Below are positions 17,237 to 26,419 of a stretch of DNA of 64,000 nt, in pieces. The notes beneath the pieces were generated by a model that was not told the origin of the DNA, did not search any database, and worked only from the letters and a program-made list of their open reading frames with translations. Each line of letters begins with the position of its first letter. Position 1 is the first letter of the stretch. The translations under genes were made by a program, and so were the position numbers. This DNA is from Arenibacter sp. 6A1. GTDB taxonomy: Bacteria > Bacteroidota > Bacteroidia > Flavobacteriales > Flavobacteriaceae. The stretch spans positions 124,001 through 188,000 of the forward strand of contig NZ_JAAXCQ010000001.1 in NCBI RefSeq assembly GCF_012272855.1. Direction: 5' to 3'.

Positions 17237-18730
17237 ATGATTAAAAAGAACTCCCTATTACTACTTGTTTTTTTAATGCTATTCGGAGCTGCTGAGGCCC
17301 AGGAACGCAAAATCCCAACAGACACTATCGTAGTCACCAAACATAGCGTTACCGCCAACGGAACTTCTTTTTCCTACACCGCCCAAACAGGAATGCTACC
17401 GCTTTGGGACGAGTTGGGTGCTCCTATAGCGACCTTAAACTACACCTATTACACCCGAGACAACATAAAGAACCGAGCAGAAAGACCATTGTTGATTTCT
17501 TTTAATGGCGGGCCAGGCTCTGCTTCTGTATGGATGCAGTTGGCTTATACAGGCCCCAGGATTTTGAATATTGACGATGAAGGGTACCCGGTTCAGCCAT
17601 ACGGCGTAAAAGAAAACCCTTATACCATCCTGGACATCGCAGATATTGTCTATGTGAATCCCGTAAACACTGGCTACTCTAGAACCATTCCGGAAAGCGG
17701 GAAAGATGTAGACCGCAGCAAATTTTTTGGCATTAATGCCGACATAAAGTATTTGGCAGAATGGCTTAATACTTTTGTTACCAGAAACAACCGATGGCAA
17801 TCGCCTAAATATATCGTTGGCGAAAGTTATGGCGGTACCCGCGTAGCCGGTCTTGCCCTTGCCTTACAAAACCAGCAATGGATGTATTTAAATGGGGTGA
17901 TTATGGTATCTCCGGCAGACTATAAGGTACTCCGTACCGGCGGACCTGTTTCCGAAGCGCTAAATTTACCTTACTATACTGCCGCAGCCTGGTATCACAA
18001 GGCATTAAACCCTGACCTCCAAGAAAAGGATTTGTCTGAGATTTTACCAGAATCTGAAGCCTATACCATTAATACCCTAATCCCAGCTCTTGCAAAAGGA
18101 GGCTTTATTTCGGAAGCAGAAAAGAACGACGTAGCTACTAAAATGGCTCATTTTTCAGGATTGAGTAAAAAGGAAATTTTAGACCACAATTTATCAGTAC
18201 CGACAAAATATTTCTGGAAAGCACTCCTTAGAGATAAAGGAGGCTATAACATTGGCCGCTTAGACTCTCGTTACCTAGGGATCGACAGACAACTTGCCGG
18301 GAATTCGCCCGATTATAGTGCTGAGCTTACCTCTTGGCTTCATTCCTTTACCCCTGCCATTAATTATTATTTACAGGAAGAATTGAAATTTAGAACCGAC
18401 GTTAAATACAATATGTTCGGAAATGTACATCCCTGGAACAATGAAAATGACAATACCTTGGACAATTTACGTCAAGCCATGGCACAGAACCCTTATTTAC
18501 ATGTCTTGTATCAGGCGGGGTATTATGACGGGGCTACAACCTATTTTAATAGTAAGTACAGCATGTGGCAGGTAGACCCCAGCGGTAGACTTAAAGATCG
18601 ATTTAGTTTTAAAGGGTACCGAAGCGGACACATGATGTACTTGCGAAAAGAAGATTTAAAACAAGCAAATGACGATATTAGAATCTTTATTAAAAACACC
18701 TTAACAAACGGAAAACCAGCAAAATACTAA
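17237..18730 (+). CDS. S10 family serine carboxypeptidase
   Basis: Exported peptidase that removes C-terminal residues, 497 residues. It has a signal peptide (about 1-21, ending AEAQ) and the oxyanion/substrate region FNGGPGSASVWMQL. The catalytic triad can be placed at S197 (GESYGGTR), D431 (YYDGAT) and H465 (RSGHMMYL). It probably works in the periplasm or as a secreted scavenging enzyme. It overlaps the next membrane-protein gene by one base. Confidence 0.93.
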   Translation: MIKKNSLLLLVFLMLFGAAEAQERKIPTDTIVVTKHSVTANGTSFSYTAQTGMLPLWDELGAPIATLNYTYYTRDNIKNRAERPLLISFNGGPGSASVWMQLAYTGPRILNIDDEGYPVQPYGVKENPYTILDIADIVYVNPVNTGYSRTIPESGKDVDRSKFFGINADIKYLAEWLNTFVTRNNRWQSPKYIVGESYGGTRVAGLALALQNQQWMYLNGVIMVSPADYKVLRTGGPVSEALNLPYYTAAAWYHKALNPDLQEKDLSEILPESEAYTINTLIPALAKGGFISEAEKNDVATKMAHFSGLSKKEILDHNLSVPTKYFWKALLRDKGGYNIGRLDSRYLGIDRQLAGNSPDYSAELTSWLHSFTPAINYYLQEELKFRTDVKYNMFGNVHPWNNENDNTLDNLRQAMAQNPYLHVLYQAGYYDGATTYFNSKYSMWQVDPSGRLKDRFSFKGYRSGHMMYLRKEDLKQANDDIRIFIKNTLTNGKPAKY

Positions 18731-19230
18731 TGAATTCAGACGCTAATAAACCCCAGACCCCCAAAAGCTTTATGCGCACTATGACTGTATTACATGCTGT
18801 ATTGACAACGGGAGTTTTCATCGTCCTTGTAGCGGTCTACGCTGGTAGCGATGCCCTCGTTATAGGATTTCAAGACACCGAAGATATTTACAGGATTATA
18901 ATCCCCCTAGTAGCTATGATTGGTTATTTTGGTGGTAATTTAATATTTAAAAAACAATTGGATGCCATTGATCCGAAAGCGTCATTAAAGTCAATATTAA
19001 GTCGTTATTTTTCGGCCTCCATCGTAAAATACGCATTTATTGAGGGGGCCGCTATTATTAGTATCATCGCTTTTTCGAGGATAAACAACGTTTTTTACCT
19101 TGTAATATCTGTATTGCTTCTTTTATATTTATGGTCCCAAAGACCTACTAAGAAAAAAGTAATGAGCGATTTGAAATTAAATAGAGATTACGAAGAATTG
19201 TTTATGAAAGATGAAGAAACACTCCCTTAA
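18730..19230 (+). CDS. four-helix membrane protein of unknown function
   Basis: Inner-membrane protein of 166 residues with hydrophobic segments at about 18-42, 54-72, 99-115 and 118-134. A charged C-terminal tail follows (RPTKKKVMSDLKLNRDYEEL). I do not recognise a named family, though similar four-helix proteins are widespread in Flavobacteriia. The TAATG overlap with the S10 peptidase suggests co-translation, with no functional link known. Confidence 0.75.
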   Translation: MNSDANKPQTPKSFMRTMTVLHAVLTTGVFIVLVAVYAGSDALVIGFQDTEDIYRIIIPLVAMIGYFGGNLIFKKQLDAIDPKASLKSILSRYFSASIVKYAFIEGAAIISIIAFSRINNVFYLVISVLLLLYLWSQRPTKKKVMSDLKLNRDYEELFMKDEETLP

Positions 19231-19282
19231 ACACTTGTTTTAAATAGAAGCCAACACATCAATATCCAACACAAATAAAGGT

Positions 19283-19972
19283 ATGAAGTTTAATACGATC
19301 AATCTATGTGCCCTCCTTTTTATTTTATTAAATATGCAAGTAATAATGGCTCAAGATTGGCCGGCACTGCAACATTTTAAAGAAGACAATGCAAAAATCG
19401 GGCTTCCAAAGGAGGGCGAAAACAGAGTGGTTTTTATGGGGAATTCTATTACCATAGGCTGGTTGCAAATGCAGCCCGATTTTTTCCAAGACACTCCTTA
19501 TATCAATAGAGGTATCAGCGGACAAACCACACCTCAGATGTTGGTGAGATTTAGGCAGGATGTTATCAACCTTCACCCTGCGGTTGTGGTGATATTGGCC
19601 GGCACCAATGATATAGCCGGAAATACCGGTCCGGCTACTGTAGAAATGATACAGGACAATATTGTCTCTATGGCCGAATTGGCCAGGGCTAACGGGATTA
19701 AAGTGGTGCTTTCGTCCGTATTACCTGTTTTTGACTACCCCTGGAAACCCGGGCTTGAACCGGCAGAAAAAATCGTAAAATTAAACAGTTTCCTTAAAAA
19801 ATACAGCCAAGATAATAATATGGTGTACCTCGATTATTTTTCTGCTCTGGCCGATGCTCGCAACGGATTACCAAAAAAATATTCGGAAGACGGGGTGCAT
19901 CCTACTATTGAAGGCTATAAAATAATGGCACCCTTAGCTCAAGAGGCTATTGACAAAGCCTTATCGCAATAA
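19283..19972 (+). CDS. SGNH/GDSL-type esterase
   Basis: Exported lipase/acylhydrolase-like enzyme of 229 residues, probably removing acyl or acetyl groups from sugars or lipids. It has a signal peptide (about 1-23). The SGNH blocks are present: nucleophile S55 in FMGNSITIG, block II glycine in RGISGQTT, N109 in AGTNDIAGN, and D203/H206 in DGVHPT. The block II/III pattern resembles GDSL proteins of polysaccharide-degrading Bacteroidota, but no carbohydrate-active genes are adjacent. Confidence 0.92.
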   Translation: MKFNTINLCALLFILLNMQVIMAQDWPALQHFKEDNAKIGLPKEGENRVVFMGNSITIGWLQMQPDFFQDTPYINRGISGQTTPQMLVRFRQDVINLHPAVVVILAGTNDIAGNTGPATVEMIQDNIVSMAELARANGIKVVLSSVLPVFDYPWKPGLEPAEKIVKLNSFLKKYSQDNNMVYLDYFSALADARNGLPKKYSEDGVHPTIEGYKIMAPLAQEAIDKALSQ

Positions 19973-20186
19973 GGAAAAAAATCCCCGATAATTAATTCGA
20001 CCAAAAACCAGGCAAATAAAAGAGTGAGCTTTGACTTCCCTAGCCATCCCTCCCGCCAGAAATCCATAGCCTGTCTTGACCATAAAAACACTTTCCTAAA
20101 AGCAATTACAAATTAAAACCTCCACCTTCAACATTCCCTTCATATAGAGTGACCGTATTTAATTATCATTGGTTAATTTTGTACGT

Positions 20187-21194
20187 ATGCAAAATCCGAA
20201 AGTTAGCGTCTTAATTCCTTTTAAAAACACAGAAGAGTTCCTTCCAGAATGTATCTCCTCTATTATAGATCAAACCTATCAAAACTGGGAAGTTTTGGCA
20301 GTCAACGACAGCTCCGACGACAATAGTTGCCAAATAATGGACGATTATGCCAAACAAGATTCTAGAATTACGGTTTTACAAAATGAAGGTCAAGGGATTA
20401 TTCACGCGCTGAGAACAGCCTATAGTAAAAGTAGCGGCTCCCTTATTACCCGTATGGATTCTGATGATATAATGACTCCCAACAAACTACAGCTTATGAC
20501 CAGTGCCCTATTAAATAACGGTCTTGGGCATGTAGCCTTGGGAAAAGTTTTTTATTTCTCTAAAGGAGGGGTCTCTAATGGCTATAAAAGTTATGAAAAG
20601 TGGCTGAACCGCCTAAGTGAAAAAGGAACGAATTTTTCAGAAATATATAAAGAATGCGTAATTCCCTCTCCCTGTTGGATGGTGCACAGAAGCGATTTGG
20701 ATAAGGCAAAAGCCTTTATTCCCGACCAATATCCTGAAGACTATGACCTTGCTTTTCGGTTTTATGAAAAACAATTTAAGTGTATCCCATCAGAAAGTGT
20801 TCTTCATTATTGGCGCGATTACCAAGACAGGACCTCCCGAACGAGCGAACATTACGCTCAAAATTATTTTTTGGACCTGAAAATGCACTACTTTTTAAAA
20901 CTCGATCATGATAAAAATAGACCATTAGTCCTTTGGGGTGCAGGAAAAAAAGGAAAAAACATTGCTAAAATCTTAATAGAACAAGGAGTCCCATTTTTCT
21001 GGTTGTGCAATAATCAGCAAAAAATAGGGAAAAACATTTATGGCCAAAACATGTTATCCTACAAACATTTGCCCCAGCTCAAGCGTCCACAAGTAATCGT
21101 TACCGTAGCCAATAAAGAAGCTCAAGAGTTTATAAAGGAGTATCTAGGAGGAATGAATATGCTTTTGGCAGAGGACTATTTTTTATTTTGCTAA
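20187..21194 (+). CDS. GT2 glycosyltransferase with C-terminal Rossmann-like domain
   Basis: Predicted sugar transferase of 335 residues. I use the ATG at 20187, since the upstream TTG at 20169 would add residues encoded across the -7 box TAATTTTG (20174-20181). Residues 1-220 form the GT-A domain, with KVSVLIPFKNTEEFL, AVNDSSDDNS and the metal-binding MDSDD (90-94). From about 247 on there is a second domain starting LVLWGAGKKGKNIAKIL, a dinucleotide-binding-type loop also seen in sugar-modifying enzymes. It is a single gene, not in a polysaccharide cluster. Confidence 0.85.
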   Translation: MQNPKVSVLIPFKNTEEFLPECISSIIDQTYQNWEVLAVNDSSDDNSCQIMDDYAKQDSRITVLQNEGQGIIHALRTAYSKSSGSLITRMDSDDIMTPNKLQLMTSALLNNGLGHVALGKVFYFSKGGVSNGYKSYEKWLNRLSEKGTNFSEIYKECVIPSPCWMVHRSDLDKAKAFIPDQYPEDYDLAFRFYEKQFKCIPSESVLHYWRDYQDRTSRTSEHYAQNYFLDLKMHYFLKLDHDKNRPLVLWGAGKKGKNIAKILIEQGVPFFWLCNNQQKIGKNIYGQNMLSYKHLPQLKRPQVIVTVANKEAQEFIKEYLGGMNMLLAEDYFLFC

Positions 21195-21333
21195 GAGCAA
21201 ACAAACCCTAAGCTACTGGCGTTAAACACGCTAATCTAAGCTTCTTGCCATTGTTTTTTAGACGAAAATCCATTTTGTTTTTTGATTCCTTTTCCTAAAT
21301 ACTTTTCTTATATTTGTGAAATTAAATATGGGA

Positions 21334-23256
21334 ATGCTATTTAAACATCCGGAACTTCTTTGGGCCTTATTTCTGCTACTAATTCCTATATTTATCCACC
21401 TTGTTCAGTTACGTAGATTTAAGAAAACTCCTTTTACCAACGTAAAATTATTACAAGAAATAATTTCGGAGTCTAGACGAAGTAAATCCATAAAAAAATG
21501 GCTCTTATTAATAACTAGAATGTTGTTAATAACCGCCTTGGTTTTTGCATTTTCCCAACCTTTTTTTGCAGGAAATGCTGCACTAAAGAAAAAAGAAAGG
21601 GTCATTTACTTGGACAACTCCTTTAGCATGCAAGCAAAGTTTAGCAACGGAACTTTATTGGAGAATGCAGTACAAGAAATTATAAAGCACGTTCCTGAGG
21701 ATCAAAAATTTTCTCTCTTTACCAATGATAGAGTGTTTAAGGAAGTTTTTATAAAAGATATTAAAAACAAGCTGCTATCCCTTTCCTATTCGACCAATCA
21801 ATTATCCCTGGAGGAGGTTTATTTAAAGGCAAATACCTTTTTCAGGCACCATTTAGAGACTGTGAACGATCTGATTCTGATTTCGGATTTTCAAAAAAAC
21901 ATGGTTTCTGAACGCCAAGATTACCCTGGGAACATCCAAACCCACCTGATACAAATTACTCCCGACAACAATATTAATGTCGCTATAGACACCGCTTATA
22001 TTTCTAACACATCTTCCGAAAATATAACCTTGACAGGACATTTATCGAGTAATGGTCAAATAAAAAGCACCCCAGTATCCCTATTTAACGAGATACAACT
22101 TATTGCGAAAACAGCCGCTATTTTTGATGCTGACAATAAGGCCTTGGTGACTTTTACCCTGCCCCAAAACGAAACCATAAATGGCCTCATAGAGGTTTCG
22201 GACCCTGTCCTTCACTATGATAACGAACTCTATTTTACCATCAATAAAAAGGAAAAAATAAAGGTATTATCTATAGGAGATCACAACAGTAATTATCTTG
22301 GACGTATCTTCTCTAAAGGAGAATTTGATTATACAAACAGTAGTCTAAGGACATTAAACTATAGTGTTTTGGGAGCGCAAAACCTTATTATAATCAATGA
22401 ACTCCAAGACCTTCCCGAAGCCCTTCAATCGGCTTTGATCACTTATAAAAACAATGGTGGAAGTCTGGTTTTTGTGCCTGCCTCCAAGACCGAATTTAAA
22501 GATTATAATAATTTCTTGAATCAGGTAATGGAATCGTCCTTTACTTCTCTTGTTTCGGAAAACCGTATCATAAGCAATATTAATTTTTCCCACCCCTTAT
22601 ATCGCAATGTATTCGACAAGGAAGTCAACAATTTCCAATACCCATCTGTACAGCAATATTATAAGCTTACATCAGAACTGCCGAATATACTTTCGTATGC
22701 CAACAAAGAACCTTTTTTATGCGGAATAGAGGGTACCTACCTGTTTACATCACCCCTTTCCGATCAATATTCCAATATAACTAAATCGCCTTTAATTGTA
22801 CCTACCTTCTATAAAATAGGGGTTAACAGTCTAAAATTGCCTTCTATTTATGAGGCTTTAGGGCAAAACACCGCAATTGATATTCCCATAGTATTGACCA
22901 AGGATAATATCTTATCGGTAGCGAACAACCAAATACAGTATATTCCTAGGCAACAGGCCTTTGCTAATAAAACTACGCTCTTTTTTGATAAGGACCTGGC
23001 CACAGCCGGTATTTATAGCATTCTAAATGATAAAACCCCTATTCAAAACATCAGTTTTAATCCCTCTAGAAAAGAAAGTCAACTTAATTATATAGACCTC
23101 AAAAACCTTACTGCTACTACTAAAAATAACGCCATAGCTAGCTTCTTCGATCAATTAGAAAAAGAGAATAGCATCGAGGAGCTTTGGAAATGGTTTGTTA
23201 TTTTAGCCTTAGCATTTATCCTTATCGAAGTTCTTATCCAAAAATACCTGAAATGA
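21334..23256 (+). CDS. BatA / aerotolerance-type membrane protein with von Willebrand A domain
   Basis: Inner-membrane protein of 640 residues. I prefer the ATG at 21334 (MLFKHPELLW), because family members start like this and the GTG at 21316 overlaps a -7 box TATATTTG (21309-21316). The N-terminus holds two transmembrane helices (about 4-22 and 50-72) around the PFTNVKLLQEI signature. A vWA-like segment follows with MIDAS residues in YLDNSFSM. A large periplasmic region and a final helix before the C-terminus complete it. It overlaps the dihydroorotase-like gene by 4 bases. Confidence 0.85.
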   Translation: MLFKHPELLWALFLLLIPIFIHLVQLRRFKKTPFTNVKLLQEIISESRRSKSIKKWLLLITRMLLITALVFAFSQPFFAGNAALKKKERVIYLDNSFSMQAKFSNGTLLENAVQEIIKHVPEDQKFSLFTNDRVFKEVFIKDIKNKLLSLSYSTNQLSLEEVYLKANTFFRHHLETVNDLILISDFQKNMVSERQDYPGNIQTHLIQITPDNNINVAIDTAYISNTSSENITLTGHLSSNGQIKSTPVSLFNEIQLIAKTAAIFDADNKALVTFTLPQNETINGLIEVSDPVLHYDNELYFTINKKEKIKVLSIGDHNSNYLGRIFSKGEFDYTNSSLRTLNYSVLGAQNLIIINELQDLPEALQSALITYKNNGGSLVFVPASKTEFKDYNNFLNQVMESSFTSLVSENRIISNINFSHPLYRNVFDKEVNNFQYPSVQQYYKLTSELPNILSYANKEPFLCGIEGTYLFTSPLSDQYSNITKSPLIVPTFYKIGVNSLKLPSIYEALGQNTAIDIPIVLTKDNILSVANNQIQYIPRQQAFANKTTLFFDKDLATAGIYSILNDKTPIQNISFNPSRKESQLNYIDLKNLTATTKNNAIASFFDQLEKENSIEELWKWFVILALAFILIEVLIQKYLK

Positions 23257-24506
23257 ACATACTTATAAAAAAAGCACAGATAGTAGACCCTTCTAACAAA
23301 GAATACCATTTAAAAAAGCACGATATTCTTATTAAGGACGGAATAATTGCAGAAATCGGTACTAATATCCAAGCAGGGGAAAATATTGAAATCCTTGAAA
23401 GGGACAACCTACATGTTTCCACAGGTTGGTTTGACAGTAGCGTTAGTTTTGGAGAACCTGGATATGAAGAAAGAGAGACCATTAAACACGGGCTATTCGT
23501 AGCAGCAAAAAGCGGTTATACAGATATTGTGCTCAACCCTAATACCAACCCTATTCCGGACAGTAGTTCGGACATTGTATTTTTAAAAAATGCAGCCAAG
23601 GAAAGTGCCACAAGCTTATATCCTTTAGGAGCCCTTACTGTTGGAGCGGAAGGAGAAGCCCTTGCAGAACTTTACGACATGAAAAATGCCGGAGCGGTAG
23701 GGTTCTATGATTACAAACACCCTTTAAAGAACGCCAATCTATTAAAGATTGCCTTGCAATACAACCAAAACTTCAATGGCCTTGTGCATTCCTTTCCTCT
23801 AGACAAGCAAATTTCAGGAAAAGGAATTGTCAGCGAAGGAGAAATGTCTACCAAACTAGGGCTAAAAGGTATCCCCCACCTAGCAGAAGAACTGTTTATA
23901 GCAAGAGATCTTTATATTTTGGAATATACCGGTGGAAAATTACATATTCCCACCATATCTACTGCCAAGGGAGTAAAACTCATTGCAGAAGCCAAGAAAA
24001 AAGGATTGGACGTCAGCTGTAGTGTTGCTATTCACAATTTATATTTTACCGATGCGTCTTTGGAAGGTTTCGATTCTCATTTTAAGCTTATGCCTCCTCT
24101 GCGTACCAAAGAAGATAGCAAAGCCTTAATAGCAGGTTTAAAAGACGGTACCATAGATTATGTTACCACAGACCATAGACCTATGGATATAGAGCTTAAA
24201 AGAGTAGAATTCGACAATGCCGAAGACGGGACCCTAGGCTTGGAAAGCGCCTTTGGTGTTTTAAATCAACTATTTGATTTGGAAACCTTAATTTCCTTGT
24301 TGACCAAAGGACGGGAACGCTATGGTATTCCTACTCCAAAACTACAAGTGGGCGAAACCGCAACCTTAACCCTTTTTAATCCTGAACCAGAATTTACTTT
24401 TGACACGGAAAACATCCTTTCGGCTTCTAAAAACAGCTGTTTTATTGGGAGCACCCTAAAGGGAAAAGTATATGGCAGCATTGCTAAAAAACAATTAATT
24501 TACTAA
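23253..24506 (+). CDS. dihydroorotase-like protein lacking metal ligands
   Basis: Amidohydrolase-fold protein of 417 residues, aligned by eye to class I dihydroorotases (LKGIPHLAEE, MPPLRTKEDSKALI, DGTIDYVTTDHRP, GLESAFG). The metal-binding H-x-H of the family, normally just before EPG, is replaced by S63-V-S65 in FDSSVSFGEPG. The HCED histidine region reads HSFP, and the two later metal histidines also look substituted. It is therefore unlikely to hydrolyse dihydroorotate. A structural partner role for aspartate carbamoyltransferase, as for PyrC' of pseudomonads, is an inference. The start at 23253 gives an ATGA overlap with batA. Confidence 0.85.
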   Translation: MNILIKKAQIVDPSNKEYHLKKHDILIKDGIIAEIGTNIQAGENIEILERDNLHVSTGWFDSSVSFGEPGYEERETIKHGLFVAAKSGYTDIVLNPNTNPIPDSSSDIVFLKNAAKESATSLYPLGALTVGAEGEALAELYDMKNAGAVGFYDYKHPLKNANLLKIALQYNQNFNGLVHSFPLDKQISGKGIVSEGEMSTKLGLKGIPHLAEELFIARDLYILEYTGGKLHIPTISTAKGVKLIAEAKKKGLDVSCSVAIHNLYFTDASLEGFDSHFKLMPPLRTKEDSKALIAGLKDGTIDYVTTDHRPMDIELKRVEFDNAEDGTLGLESAFGVLNQLFDLETLISLLTKGRERYGIPTPKLQVGETATLTLFNPEPEFTFDTENILSASKNSCFIGSTLKGKVYGSIAKKQLIY

Positions 24507-24529
24507 ACATAACATATAATCCTTAAAAA

Positions 24530-24847
24530 ATGAATCAGACAACTATCACCGAAGGCAAAACTATGGCCGTCATCAGTTACGTAACAGTAATTGGACTCCT
24601 CATTGCCTATATCGCCAATAATAGCAAGCAAAATCAATACACAAAGTTCCATATCGGACAATCGATTCGAGTGTGGATCCTTTCTATCGTTATCTCTATC
24701 AGTTTGGGATTATTGAATTCATTATTAGGTATTTATTTCCTAGAAGCACTTCGTTGGCTTCCCTTCATTTTTGCAATTATGGGCGCCGTAAATGCCTATA
24801 ATGGAAAATTGACAAAATTGCCTTTTATTGGAACTATTGGTGAATAA
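24530..24847 (+). CDS. small DUF4870-like membrane protein, first of a tandem pair
   Basis: Membrane protein of 105 residues with three hydrophobic segments (about 13-28, 47-68 and 73-88). The conserved pattern EGKTMAVISYVTVIGLLIAYIAN is followed by FHIGQSIR and ends GAVNAYNGKLTKLPFIG. This is like the DUF4870/TIC20-like small proteins. It is followed by a terminator and then by a diverged paralogue. Confidence 0.72.
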   Translation: MNQTTITEGKTMAVISYVTVIGLLIAYIANNSKQNQYTKFHIGQSIRVWILSIVISISLGLLNSLLGIYFLEALRWLPFIFAIMGAVNAYNGKLTKLPFIGTIGE

Positions 24848-24868
24848 AAACTAACACTTTCAACAATC

Positions 24869-24893
24869 AAAAGAGGTCACAAAGACCTCTTTT
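24869..24893. terminator. Rho-independent terminator between two membrane-protein paralogues
   Basis: A perfect 10-bp stem (24869-24878 with 24884-24893) with a 5-base loop, A-rich before and T-rich at the end. It separates transcription of the two paralogues. Confidence 0.75.
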
Positions 24894-24931
24894 AATTGTG
24901 CATACTTTAAACTTGAGCTAACTTAGATTTC

Positions 24932-25255
24932 ATGAACACTATTAAAGAAGGAAAAACTACTGCAATTGTCGCTTACCTAACTATGGTAGGTGCTCTAATT
25001 GCCATTTCAATGAATTCAGATGCTAAGAACGATTTTGCACGCTTTCATACAAGACAAGCATTTGGATTACACCTTGTTTTTCTTGGTTTTGCCATATTTT
25101 TAAGTAATTGGTACAACGAATATGCATGGTATGGCCTATATGTATTTTATATCGTCCTATGGTTTTACGGATTTCTGGGAGCCCTAAACGAGAAAAAAAT
25201 AAGCGTTCCCTTAGTCGGTAATTATTTTCAAAAATGGTTTACTTTTATTCAATAA
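24932..25255 (+). CDS. small DUF4870-like membrane protein, second of a tandem pair
   Basis: Membrane protein of 107 residues with the same plan as its neighbour: EGKTTAIVAYLTMVGALIAI, then FHTRQAFGLHL, then a third helix and GALNEKKISVPLVG. The shared EGKT, FH-x2-Q and GA-x-N motifs show common ancestry, although overall identity is modest. It is followed 1 bp later by the esterase gene, so those two are probably co-transcribed. Confidence 0.72.
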   Translation: MNTIKEGKTTAIVAYLTMVGALIAISMNSDAKNDFARFHTRQAFGLHLVFLGFAIFLSNWYNEYAWYGLYVFYIVLWFYGFLGALNEKKISVPLVGNYFQKWFTFIQ

Positions 25256-25256
25256 G

Positions 25257-25916
25257 ATGACAACAGCACCACTTTCACTAGAGCACATCATAAGACCATC
25301 TTCCATTACTTCCTCTAAACCCCCGGTACTCTTTATGTTCCACGGGTATGGTAGTAATGAAGAAGATTTATTTTCTTTTGCCGAGGAATTGCCAAAAGAG
25401 CTTTGTATTATTTCTGTCCGCGCCCCCTACCCTATGCAACCCTATGGCAATGCCTGGTATGCGATTAATTTTGAAGCCGATAAAGGCAAATGGAACGATG
25501 AGGAACAGGCGGCCCTATCTCGGGATAAAATAAAAAACTTTATCGATGAAGCTTGTAGCACTTATGGCCTGGACCAGACCAACGTAAGTTTGTTAGGGTT
25601 TAGCCAAGGCACCATCCTTAGCTATGCCGTAGCCTTGTCTTACCCAGAAAAAATTAAAAATGTTATTGCTTTAAGCGGTTACATTAACGAAAATATTATC
25701 CTCGATAATTATAAAGAGAATAACTATAGCCACCTAAGTATTTATGCCTCCCATGGTAACGTAGACCAAGTTATTCCAGTCTCTTGGGCGCAAAAGGCCC
25801 CAGAATTCTTGAAAAGTTTAGATATAGATCACCTTTATCAAGAATTCCCGGTCGGCCATGGTGTTGCGCCTCAAAACTTTTACGCCTTTAAAGAGTGGCT
25901 AAGCCAAAAAATCTAA
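25257..25916 (+). CDS. alpha/beta hydrolase, phospholipase/carboxylesterase family
   Basis: Cytoplasmic esterase of 219 residues. The catalytic triad can be placed at S116 (GFSQGT), D170 (HGNVDQVIP) and H201 (VGHGVAP), with the oxyanion region FHGYGSNEEDL. This fits the YpfH/EstB-type carboxylesterase family, which hydrolyses short acyl esters. It overlaps the convergent coiled-coil protein gene by 4 bases at the stop codons. Confidence 0.92.
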   Translation: MTTAPLSLEHIIRPSSITSSKPPVLFMFHGYGSNEEDLFSFAEELPKELCIISVRAPYPMQPYGNAWYAINFEADKGKWNDEEQAALSRDKIKNFIDEACSTYGLDQTNVSLLGFSQGTILSYAVALSYPEKIKNVIALSGYINENIILDNYKENNYSHLSIYASHGNVDQVIPVSWAQKAPEFLKSLDIDHLYQEFPVGHGVAPQNFYAFKEWLSQKI

Positions 25917-26407
25917 TGACTTCTTGTATATAAAAGATGATCTGTTAAGGAAAAATCGATTCCCAGATCATCTTTTAATTCATATTTGATCAATAACTCC
26001 CCCCAATATTTTCCATCAGAGAAATCCGCTAAGATCCATTTGTGGTTCAGCACCTTTATTTTATTGATCTTAAAATCGTTTTCCATTCCTTCATAAGGAA
26101 TCAAGGGGTTATCGCCCTTATTTTCATTGGTTTCCAATAATTTATCGGAAATATAAAGACTGACATCTTTTATATCAAGATGGTCGTAATAAGCAAGGGC
26201 GTCATCATTGTTTTCCAAAGAAAAGTACTGCAACCCTAGAACTTTTAATTGTAATTTTTGAACCGAATCTTCTAATTGCTCTATTCGTGCTTGTTTTGCT
26301 TCTATAGCCTTATTTTTTGCCTGCACCATATTACTGGTACTTACAAATTGGTAAAGGGTAATCATTGACACAAAAATAAATAGGTAGAAATAAATCTTTT
26401 TCTTCAT
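25913..26407 (-). CDS. membrane-anchored coiled-coil protein of unknown function
   Basis: Protein of 164 residues with an N-terminal signal anchor (about 4-22). A charged coiled-coil follows (about 30-58, KAIEAKQARIEQLEDSVQKL), then a globular C-terminal region (about 90-155) with HKWILADFSDGKYWGELL. It should project into the periplasm. No known family is recognised. It sits 12 bp downstream of the MBL-fold gene on the same strand, so co-transcription is likely. Confidence 0.7.
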   Translation of the reverse strand: MKKKIYFYLFIFVSMITLYQFVSTSNMVQAKNKAIEAKQARIEQLEDSVQKLQLKVLGLQYFSLENNDDALAYYDHLDIKDVSLYISDKLLETNENKGDNPLIPYEGMENDFKINKIKVLNHKWILADFSDGKYWGELLIKYELKDDLGIDFSLTDHLLYTRSH

Positions 26408-26419
26408 TCAATACTTTTC

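Noticed and set aside
19975-20094. 40-codon minus-strand ORF downstream of the SGNH hydrolase
   Set aside because: It has a GC-richer, Gly/Arg-containing sequence that could be a repeat relic, but I find no second copy in the window and no motif.
23184-23252. 23-residue extension of the dihydroorotase-like protein
   Set aside because: It overlaps batA by 73 bases in another frame. The ATG at 23253 gives the family N-terminus and an ATGA overlap.
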